A stretch of DNA of 22,279 nucleotides from CAZLNO01 sp964561005. Its GTDB lineage: Bacteria; Pseudomonadota; Alphaproteobacteria; Kiloniellales; Rhodovibrionaceae. The stretch lies in assembly GCA_964561005.1 (NCBI GenBank), contig CAZLNO010000068.1, positions 1-22,279 of the forward strand, written 5' to 3'. The notes beneath the pieces were generated by a model that was not told where the DNA came from, did not search any database, and was given only the letters and a program-made list of their open reading frames with translations. Positions 1 to 6,039 of this stretch are shown in pieces; position 1 is the stretch's first letter, and every line of letters starts with the position of its first letter. Position numbers and translations under genes: made by a program.

Positions 1-324
1 GGCCAGGGCGCGGCGCCCGGATCGGCGGCGGCCAACCCGGGTTCCGGCGCCCGCTCGGCCGCCGGCGGCCCGGCCGTCGCCGCCGATCCGGCCCAGCCGG
101 GCCGTCGGACCGGGCCGGGCGGTCAAGCCCAGGCCGGCGGCGAGACCGGGGCGGCACGCACGCCGCCCCCGGCGAGCGGCGGGGACGAGACGATCTCCCG
201 CGCCGTCGGCGACGACCAGCCGGCCGCCACCGACGACGAGGCTGGCGAGCCCCGCGACGACGAGGAAACGGGCGACCGGGACGGCACGATGGAAAACGCC
301 TCCGTCACGCCGCTGAAGAGGTAG
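1..324 (+). CDS. C-terminal tail of a truncated upstream gene, probably the type I secretion ATPase
   Basis: The reading frame is open from base 1 to a TAG at 322-324 and encodes about 107 residues, entering from outside the window. The visible part has no folded domain. It is rich in Ala, Gly, Pro and Asp, turns acidic towards its end (runs of Asp and Glu around residues 78-95), and finishes with the basic residues TPLKR. This is the look of a disordered C-terminal extension. The stop lies 4 bases before an HlyD-family adaptor gene, and the partner normally encoded just upstream of such an adaptor is the inner-membrane permease/ATPase of the type I secretion system (PrtD/HlyB family). That identity is inferred from context only, since no transmembrane or ATPase motif is inside the window. 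The coding frame has no internal stop and strong codon bias, so it is probably real. Confidence 0.6.
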   Translation, partial: GQGAAPGSAAANPGSGARSAAGGPAVAADPAQPGRRTGPGGQAQAGGETGAARTPPPASGGDETISRAVGDDQPAATDDEAGEPRDDEETGDRDGTMENASVTPLKR

Positions 325-328
325 TCGG

Positions 329-1696
329 ATGTCGACCCAGCCGAAGGACAGGGACAACGTGGTGGCGCTACCGAGCAGGCCCGAACCGTCGGAGGACAAC
401 TCCTACCAGCCGGGCAGCCCCTACAAGATCGTCGTCATCGGCGCCCTGATCGTCCTGGCGGCCTTCGGCGGCTTCGGCATCTGGGCCGCGACCGCGCCGC
501 TGGACAGCGCCTCGCTGGCGCCGGGCACGGTGACGGTGGAAAGCAATCGCAAGATCGTCAAGCACCTGGACGGCGGCATCGTCGAGAACATCCTGGTGCA
601 AGAGGGCGACATGGTGGAGCGCGGCAACGTGCTGCTGCGGCTGGACCCGACGGAAGCGGCGGCGAACGAGACGTCCATCCGCCAGCAGCTCGACGCCGCG
701 CTGGCGCTGCGGGCGCGGCTGATCGCCGAACGCGACGGCCTGGATCAGATCCCGTTTCCAGACGAGTTGGCCGCGCGCAGGGACAGCTCGCCGACAGTGC
801 GCGAGGCGATGGCGGGCGAGCGCCGCCAGTTCGTGGAGCGGCGACGCTCGATCGAGGGGCAGATCCAGATCCAGGAAGAGAAGATCGGCCAGCTCCGGCA
901 GGAAATCGCCGGGCTGCGAGCGCAGCGCGAAAGCCGCATCCGGCAGGCGGATATCCTGCGCAACGAGCTGGTCGACATGCGCGCGCTGAACGAGCAGGGC
1001 TACTTTCCCACGTCCCGCATCCTGTCCATGGAGCGCGAGTTGGCCCGGCTGGAGGGCGAGATCGGTTCCAACGCCGCCGGCATCGCGCGCGCCCAGAAGG
1101 GCATCAGCGAGGCGCGCATGCAGATCCAGCAGATCCGCCAGCAGTTCAACGAGAAGGTGGTCAGCCAGCTTCGGGAGGTCGAGAACCGCATCGCGGAGCT
1201 GCGCCAGAAGCACATCGTCGCCCAGCAAAAGCTCAACCGCACCGTCATCCGCGCGCCGCACTCGGGCGCGGTGCAGAACATGACGACCCATACCGAGGGC
1301 GGGGTGATCCGGCCGGGCGAGGAGCTCATGCAGATCATCCCCTCGAACGACCGCCTGGTCATCGAGGCCGAGGTGTCGCCGCGCGATATCGACGTCGTCT
1401 CCGCGGGACAGGACGCCGAGGTGCGCATGAGCGCCTACAAGAGCCGCACGACGCCGGTGCTCTACGGCAAGGTCGTGACCGTCTCCGCCGACCGCATCGT
1501 CGAAGAGCAGCAGCAGAAGGCCTATTACAAGGCCCGCGTCGAAATTCCGCCGGAGGAGCTGAAGAAGCTCGGCGGGCAGAAGCTGCAGGCGGGCATGCCG
1601 GCCGAGGTGCTGATCAACACCGGCGAGCGGACCATGCTGGACTACCTGATCAAGCCGCTCACCGACGCCATGGCACGCGGCTTCATCGAGGAATAG
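329..1696 (+). CDS. HlyD/PrtE-family type I secretion periplasmic adaptor subunit
   Basis: This membrane-fusion protein bridges the inner-membrane secretion ATPase and an outer-membrane TolC-type channel. At 455 residues it has the usual family length. A charged cytoplasmic N-terminus is followed by one transmembrane helix at about residues 33-54. The first half of the barrel-sandwich (lipoyl-like) domain is at about 66-108, with the motif KHLDGGIVENILVQEGD. A long coiled-coil, Gln/Glu/Arg-rich hairpin runs from about 115 to 300. The second lipoyl half and beta-barrel begin at the motif TVIRAPHSGAVQ. The C-terminus (TMLDYLIKPLTDAMARGF) is typical of PrtE-type adaptors. The ATG is preceded by AAGAGG 7 bases upstream. 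The gene starts 4 bases after the preceding stop, so the two are likely cotranscribed. No TolC gene is in the window. The secreted partner is probably the RTX protein at 3995-5839. Confidence 0.95.
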   Translation: MSTQPKDRDNVVALPSRPEPSEDNSYQPGSPYKIVVIGALIVLAAFGGFGIWAATAPLDSASLAPGTVTVESNRKIVKHLDGGIVENILVQEGDMVERGNVLLRLDPTEAAANETSIRQQLDAALALRARLIAERDGLDQIPFPDELAARRDSSPTVREAMAGERRQFVERRRSIEGQIQIQEEKIGQLRQEIAGLRAQRESRIRQADILRNELVDMRALNEQGYFPTSRILSMERELARLEGEIGSNAAGIARAQKGISEARMQIQQIRQQFNEKVVSQLREVENRIAELRQKHIVAQQKLNRTVIRAPHSGAVQNMTTHTEGGVIRPGEELMQIIPSNDRLVIEAEVSPRDIDVVSAGQDAEVRMSAYKSRTTPVLYGKVVTVSADRIVEEQQQKAYYKARVEIPPEELKKLGGQKLQAGMPAEVLINTGERTMLDYLIKPLTDAMARGFIEE

Positions 1697-1757
1697 CGCC
1701 GAGGCGCGCGCGGCGGCGCGGTTTCGGCGCGACAGTTCCCTCTCGCGATCACAGTCG

Positions 1758-1786
1758 TTGCATTCTCGACCACGCTGGGATAGGGT
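1758..1786 (+). promoter_or_regulatory. Candidate sigma-70-type promoter upstream of the XRE regulator
   Basis: A TTGCAT hexamer at 1758-1763 and TAGGGT at 1781-1786 are separated by 17 bases, in a locally AT-richer stretch just upstream of the regulator gene. The left arm of a perfect inverted repeat lies inside the spacer. The -10 match is imperfect, so this is a candidate only. Confidence 0.4.
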
Positions 1787-1813
1787 ATAGCAAAATGTGA
1801 ACCCCCAGCGTGG
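1770..1813. promoter_or_regulatory. Perfect 10-bp inverted repeat, likely operator of the XRE regulator
   Basis: CCACGCTGGG at 1770-1779 and its exact reverse complement CCCAGCGTGG at 1804-1813 are separated by 24 bases. The left arm sits between the candidate -35 and -10. The right arm lies downstream of the -10 and its last bases overlap the ribosome binding site of the regulator (GGAGA, 1812-1816). If transcription starts about 7 bases after the -10, the left arm is not in the RNA. The arrangement therefore fits a two-site DNA operator for autoregulation better than an RNA hairpin. That function is inferred. Confidence 0.5.
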
Positions 1814-1822
1814 AGACACGAT

Positions 1823-2143
1823 GTGTACGCGCATCCGCAACAGGAAAGCAGCTACGACGTGCAGGAGCTGCGCCGCCAGGCCGGCCGCTGGCTGAAATCC
1901 CTGCGCGAACGGCGCGGGCTGTCGCAGCGGCAACTGTCCCAGCTCGTCGGCGTCGAGTACTACAGCTTCATCTCCCAGCTCGAGGCCGGGCGGGGCCGCG
2001 TGCCGCCGGAGCGCTACGAGGTCTGGGCCGAGGCCCTCGGCGTGGACTCGGTAACCTTTGTGAAGGGATTGATGCGGTATTACGACCCCATCACCTACCG
2101 CATCCTCTTCGGAACGGCGGAGAGCGAGAGCGAGGTCTCGTAG
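1823..2143 (+). CDS. Small XRE-family helix-turn-helix regulator
   Basis: This 106-residue protein has a Cro/C1-type helix-turn-helix at about residues 21-77. The core (LRERRGLSQRQLSQLVGVE, then FISQLEAGR and ALGVD) fits the five-helix XRE fold, with SQRQLSQLV as the turn-recognition region. A short C-terminal part, MRYYDPITYRILFG, lacks any ligand-binding domain. The GTG start is forced: an in-frame TGA at 1799-1801 leaves no other start codon, and GGAGA lies 6 bases upstream. The upstream region has a candidate promoter and a perfect inverted repeat, which suggests autoregulation. Placed between the secretion adaptor and its putative cargo, it probably controls expression of the secretion locus, although its target is not shown by the sequence. 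Confidence 0.88.
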   Translation: MYAHPQQESSYDVQELRRQAGRWLKSLRERRGLSQRQLSQLVGVEYYSFISQLEAGRGRVPPERYEVWAEALGVDSVTFVKGLMRYYDPITYRILFGTAESESEVS

Positions 2144-2192
2144 ACCTTCGAGAGCCCGAACGACGCGAGCTAGGTAGGCGGACCAAGCGACG

Positions 2193-3932
2193 GTGACGGC
2201 AGCGATCCTCAACTTTGCCCGGCGCTCCGCGCGCCCGCGCGACTGGACGGACCAGGAAATCGCGGAGTTTTTCCGGGTCCAGGATGCCCTGACGCAGGCG
2301 GGCATGCAGGTCGGGACGGACCGCGGCGTGACCGACGAGGGCGAGCCCTGGTTCGTCTTCTACCGGCCGGCGACGGAAGAGGTGATCGCGCACTTCGCCC
2401 GCATCGACGGCGAGTTCATCGCCGACGCCAGCGCGGTGGCGGAACCGGTGCGCGGCCGCGACCTGCGGCACGTCCTCAACCAGATCGTCAATCGCTATGC
2501 CGTGGTCGTGCCGAAGCGCAACGGCGGCAACCTCTTCATGCACCCGGCGGCGATGCTGACGGCCTTCGTCGCCACCGCGCTGATGGAGCTGGAGGGTCCC
2601 GGCAGCCGCGAACCCGGGGTCGGCGAGGAGTCCCGTGGCGCTGGCGGCAAGCACGACGGCGGCGCCACGCGCGTGGCCGCGACCGCCCCGAGCGGGGTGA
2701 CACCCGTGAATGCTCCGGGGCGCGCGGTGTCCTTCAACGACGCCGGCATCAATGCCGACGCCGCCCAGAGCGGCGCCGTCCTGACGGCGGTGCTGGCGGC
2801 CATGGGCATGAGCGGCGCGGTCGAGCAGGGCGCCGAGGAGGCGTTGGCCGACGCCGACGCGTTGAAGGTGGCGCGGGCCGGGTTCGCGCCGCTGGATTCG
2901 ATGCCGGGTCGCGACGCGATGGACGGCGCGCCGGCGCGCACGGCGCCACGCCCGCAGGGAAGCGACGGGACGGCGGAGGACGCCGGCAGCGGCGTGGATC
3001 AGCCGCAGGGAGCCGATGCGGCGCTTGCCGTCGCGATCGCCGATCTGCTCGACAGGTCGCAGGCCGAGCCGATCGAACTGCTTCGAGGGACATTGGACAG
3101 ACACGGCGTCGACCTGCCCCTCGTGGCCTTCGAGGCGTTGTCGCGCGACATCGCGAGCGAGAGCGTGTCCCGTGCGCTGGAAGCCCGGGCGTCCGTGCCC
3201 GACGCCGCTGCCGCGGAGGCCGCGCCGGACGCCGGCGCTGGCGAGCAGACCCCCGGGGACGGCGAGCCGCACGACCTGCCCTCGTTCGACCTGAACCTCG
3301 TCAGCTTCGGGGAGGTGGCGCTCGACCTGGACGGGCTGCGCGCCCTCTTTCCCTCGGTGTCCGAGGAGGACGTGGTCGACGACGCGCCCACTGAGGGCGA
3401 AGTCGGTGCCGCGCCCGACGAGCCGGCCGGGGACGACGCCCAGCCGCCACCGGACGGGGCTGCCGAGGCGCCTGCCGAACAGCCCGCCGTCGAGGACGGG
3501 GGGCGGACGCAGCCGCCCGAGGACAAGACCGACGCGGCGGAAGACGGCGCGGACGACGCGCCGCCGACCACGGCCGATCTGGTCTTCTCCGGCTCGGAAA
3601 GCCAGAACGCGACACTGCGCGGAGTCGTCGACTTCGTGATCGACGGCCAGGCGATCGCGCCCACCGTCACGGTGTCCCGCGACAGCTTCCTGGGCGAGAC
3701 GGCCTCGCAGTACGCGGCCCATAACGACGCCCTTCCCGACGTCGTCATCTTCGACAGCGATGTCATCGAGCTGCCGGCCTTCGTCTTCATGCCGGGCGTG
3801 GTCTTCGTGCACATGGAAAACGTGAAAACGGGTCCGATCTTTTTCGAGAACGAGCCGCACAGCTTCGACCTGGACAACGGCGGCTCCGTCATGCTGATCG
3901 GCGTGGCCGACGTGGCCACGGAAGCGGCCTGA
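2193..3932 (+). CDS. Acidic protein of unknown function in the type I secretion locus
   Basis: I do not recognise a characterised family in this 579-residue protein. It has three parts. The N-terminal domain (about 15-130) looks folded, with motifs DWTDQEIAEFFRVQDAL, EPWFVFYRP and FARIDGEFIADAS. The long middle (about 135-460) is low-complexity, rich in Ala, Asp, Glu, Gly and Pro, with short hydrophobic islands. The C-terminal segment (about 460-579) looks like beta structure (VVDFVIDG, DVVIFDSDVIELPAFVF) and ends in GVADVATEAA. There is no cysteine, no signal peptide and no transmembrane helix. The GTG start is supported by frame and N-terminal sequence but has only a weak GGCGGA-like Shine-Dalgarno. 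Its place between the adaptor and the RTX protease suggests a secretion-associated or itself secreted protein. That is inference from context. Confidence 0.75.
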   Translation: MTAAILNFARRSARPRDWTDQEIAEFFRVQDALTQAGMQVGTDRGVTDEGEPWFVFYRPATEEVIAHFARIDGEFIADASAVAEPVRGRDLRHVLNQIVNRYAVVVPKRNGGNLFMHPAAMLTAFVATALMELEGPGSREPGVGEESRGAGGKHDGGATRVAATAPSGVTPVNAPGRAVSFNDAGINADAAQSGAVLTAVLAAMGMSGAVEQGAEEALADADALKVARAGFAPLDSMPGRDAMDGAPARTAPRPQGSDGTAEDAGSGVDQPQGADAALAVAIADLLDRSQAEPIELLRGTLDRHGVDLPLVAFEALSRDIASESVSRALEARASVPDAAAAEAAPDAGAGEQTPGDGEPHDLPSFDLNLVSFGEVALDLDGLRALFPSVSEEDVVDDAPTEGEVGAAPDEPAGDDAQPPPDGAAEAPAEQPAVEDGGRTQPPEDKTDAAEDGADDAPPTTADLVFSGSESQNATLRGVVDFVIDGQAIAPTVTVSRDSFLGETASQYAAHNDALPDVVIFDSDVIELPAFVFMPGVVFVHMENVKTGPIFFENEPHSFDLDNGGSVMLIGVADVATEAA

Positions 3933-3994
3933 CGCGGTTTCCGCGCGGCGCGCCCAGGGCCGCGCCGGACCGGGGGCGGGCACGGAGGGGGTGA

Positions 3995-5839
3995 ATGAGC
4001 GCGGGCTTCGACATCGTCTTCGACTTCCGCTTCGACACCACCGGCTTCTTCGACGACCCGGCGGCCCGCGCGGCGCTGGAGCGCGCCGCGGAGATCTGGG
4101 AAGGCCTGATCCGGGACGAGTTCACCGACGTCCCCGCCGGGGTCGCCTTCACCGTCCAGCATCCCGGACCCAGCACGCCGGGCGAGCGCGTGTCGGTGAC
4201 CCTGGACGCGCCGATCGACGACCTGCTGATTTTCGTCGGTGCCCAGGAGCCTCCTTTCGGGACGGCGGACGGCAGCCTGGCGGCCGCCGGCTTCACGGGC
4301 AGCGATGCCAACGGCACCCTGTTGCGGGCGCGCACCGGGGGCGGACAGGACGTCACCCGAGACTTCGAGCCCTTCGCCGGCAACCTGTCGGTCAATCCGA
4401 ACGTCGACTGGACCTTCGCGCTGGACGATCCGCCCCAGGACAAGGTGGACTTCGTCTCGGTGGTGCTGCACGAGATCGGGCACATCCTGGGGTTCGGTCA
4501 GGCGCCGGCCTTCGAGGGCTATGCCATCGAGGGCCAGGGCACCTTCGCCGGGGCGAACGCGGTGGCGGTGAACGGTGGGCCGATTCCGCTGGCGGTCGAT
4601 CTGGCGCACTTCGTCGAGGACTTCGCCGGCAATTCGACGCTGATGGACCCCACGGCCCGCTTCGGCCGCACGCTGCCCAGCGACTTCGATCTGGCGGTGC
4701 TGGCCGACATCGGCCTGGAGGTGGCCGGCTTCGAGAGCGACAACACCATCCCGCCGCTGGCCACGGACTTCCCGGACGCGCCCGAGTTCGATCTGCCCGG
4801 CATCTTCGGCGGCGACGCGCCGGACATCCTGGATGGCCTGGGCGGCGACGACCAGATCTCCGCCGGTGGGGGCGACGACCTCGTCATCGGCGGCACCGGC
4901 GACGACACGATGTGGGGCGGGGCGGGCGCCGACGTCTTCCTGATCCGGCCGGGCGACGGCGCCGACCGCATCAACGACTTCGACGTGGGCGAGGACGTCA
5001 TCCTGCTTTCCGCCGCCTTCGGCTTCCAGACGGCGGAGGAGGTGCTGGCCACCTCGGACCGGCCGTTCGGCAACGTCGAGCGGCTGAACCTGGATGGCCA
5101 GACCAGCGTCGAGACACTGTTCGCCAACGCCCCCGAGGCCAGCCTCTCCGCCGCGAACATCCGGCTGGCCCCGGACCCCGGCGATGTCGACGTCCTGCAG
5201 GACGTGGCGGAGGTCTATGTCGGCTACTTCGGGCGGGCGCCGGACCCGGTCGGACTGTCGTTCTGGGCCGGGCAGTTCGAGTCCGGGCTCGCCGAAGGCC
5301 GGGACCGCGGCGTGATCCTGGACGACATCGCGGAGTCCTTTCGCCGGGGGGACGAAGCGCAGGCGCTCTTCCCCTTCCTGGCGCCAGCCAATGCCGCCAG
5401 CGCGGACCGCGCCGGCGTCGAGGACTTCGTCGTCGACGTCTTCGAAAACCTGTTCAACCGCGCGCCGGAGGCCGCCGGCCTCGCCTTCTGGGCCGACACC
5501 ATCGAGGCGCGGCTGCGGGACGGCGTCAACCTGGGCGACATCGTCGTCGACATCGCCGCGGGCGCGCAGGACACCGAGGACTTCCGCGACGCCCGGACGA
5601 TCGCCAACAAGGCGACGGCCGCTCGTTTCTACGCCGAGCGCTTCGCCGAGGCGGGGAGCGACTGGACGTTGGACGACGACGGCGAGGGCGCGCGCGAGGT
5701 GGTGGCCGGCGTCACCTCCGCCACCTCCAGCCTCTCCACCGCGGAGGCTCGCGTCGGCGCCTATCTCGCCGCCGACCAGGATTCCCCGTCGTTCGCCCTC
5801 GTCGGGACGAGCCCGGACTTCGACGCCGCCGGCGTCTAA
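3995..5839 (+). CDS. Secreted RTX metalloprotease with DUF4214 repeats, type I secretion substrate
   Basis: This 614-residue protein has no N-terminal signal peptide, as expected for a type I substrate. Residues 1-250 form a metzincin-like domain with HEIGHILGFG (His159, Glu160, His163). The position of the usual third ligand is Gln169. A downstream block, LAHFVEDFAGNSTLMDPT, supplies a candidate third ligand (His205) and Met-turn (Met217), as in leishmanolysin-like enzymes where the motif is split. Five calcium-binding RTX nonapeptides follow at 272-316 (GLGGDDQIS, AGGGDDLVI, GGTGDDTMW and neighbours), then a serralysin-type beta-roll cap to about 340. Two DUF4214-like segments occupy about 399-465 and 470-550 (YFGRAPDPVGLSFWAGQF; LFNRAPEAAGLAFWADTI). 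The C-terminus probably holds the secretion signal. The ATG has GGAGGGGG 3 bases upstream. Substrate and protease activity are unproven. Confidence 0.9.
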   Translation: MSAGFDIVFDFRFDTTGFFDDPAARAALERAAEIWEGLIRDEFTDVPAGVAFTVQHPGPSTPGERVSVTLDAPIDDLLIFVGAQEPPFGTADGSLAAAGFTGSDANGTLLRARTGGGQDVTRDFEPFAGNLSVNPNVDWTFALDDPPQDKVDFVSVVLHEIGHILGFGQAPAFEGYAIEGQGTFAGANAVAVNGGPIPLAVDLAHFVEDFAGNSTLMDPTARFGRTLPSDFDLAVLADIGLEVAGFESDNTIPPLATDFPDAPEFDLPGIFGGDAPDILDGLGGDDQISAGGGDDLVIGGTGDDTMWGGAGADVFLIRPGDGADRINDFDVGEDVILLSAAFGFQTAEEVLATSDRPFGNVERLNLDGQTSVETLFANAPEASLSAANIRLAPDPGDVDVLQDVAEVYVGYFGRAPDPVGLSFWAGQFESGLAEGRDRGVILDDIAESFRRGDEAQALFPFLAPANAASADRAGVEDFVVDVFENLFNRAPEAAGLAFWADTIEARLRDGVNLGDIVVDIAAGAQDTEDFRDARTIANKATAARFYAERFAEAGSDWTLDDDGEGAREVVAGVTSATSSLSTAEARVGAYLAADQDSPSFALVGTSPDFDAAGV

Positions 5840-5937
5840 AGCGACAGCACCAGGATCAGGATGACCAGCCCCAGGGCCCCGGCGACGCTGCCCCAGCCGG
5901 CGACATCCGATCGGCGCTTGCGGCGGGACCGTTTCAT
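5836..5937 (-). CDS. Single-pass membrane microprotein, 33 residues
   Basis: Read on the minus strand from ATG at 5937 to TAG ending at 5836, this encodes 33 residues. The N-terminus is strongly basic (MKRSRRKRRSD), then a short Gly/Ala linker (VAGWGSVAGA) leads into an uninterrupted hydrophobic segment (LGLVILILVLSL) that ends the protein. This predicts a small inner-membrane protein with its basic end in the cytoplasm. A perfect GGAGGT (5945-5950 on the plus strand) lies 7 bases upstream. The stop codon overlaps the stop of the convergent RTX protease gene by 3 bases. The frame is too short for usual gene-calling cut-offs, but the Shine-Dalgarno and topology support it. A possible -10 (TACACT) lies at 5968-5973. 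It could instead be read through from the ATP-grasp gene ending at 6040. Function unknown. Confidence 0.6.
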   Translation of the reverse strand: MKRSRRKRRSDVAGWGSVAGALGLVILILVLSL

Positions 5938-5944
5938 GGCGCGG

Positions 5945-5966
5945 ACCTCCCGATCGTTTTTCGGGA
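5945..5966 (-). promoter_or_regulatory. Shine-Dalgarno of the microprotein partly enclosed in a hairpin
   Basis: On the minus strand the Shine-Dalgarno GGAGGT (5945-5950) is preceded by TCCCGA (5961-5966), a 7-base AC-rich loop, and TCGGGA (5948-5953). The last bases of the second arm are also the first bases of the Shine-Dalgarno. A 6-bp stem could therefore partly mask translation initiation. Seen directly as sequence; a regulatory role is inferred. Confidence 0.35.
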
Positions 5967-6039
5967 CAGTGTAGCGCCTTGAAGGGCCGGTATCCATCCG
6001 GCGCATCCGGGATGACGCGTCAAAACGAACGGCCGCTTG

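Noticed and set aside
1696..1730. GCGCCG/CGGCGC hairpin after the HlyD gene as a terminator
   Set aside because: Several alternative pairings exist, none followed by a T run. It looks like simple GC repetitiveness.
368..2305. A 645-codon minus-strand frame opposite the HlyD adaptor and XRE genes
   Set aside because: Composition is that of a codon-shadow, no motif is visible, and the plus-strand genes are certain.
3933..3966. Short GC hairpins (CGCGG-TTT-CCGCG and GCGCGGC/GCCGCGC) after the acidic protein gene, as a terminator
   Set aside because: No T tract follows, and stems of 5-7 GC pairs are expected by chance in this composition.
4469..4501. HEIGHILGFGQ read as an inactivated metzincin because the third ligand is Gln
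   Set aside because: A downstream His205 plus Met-turn block fits the split arrangement of leishmanolysin-like enzymes, so loss of activity is not the best reading.
5986..6002. GCCGG-TATCCAT-CCGGC hairpin after ligase B as its terminator
   Set aside because: The stem is only five pairs and no T tract follows in the minus-strand direction.
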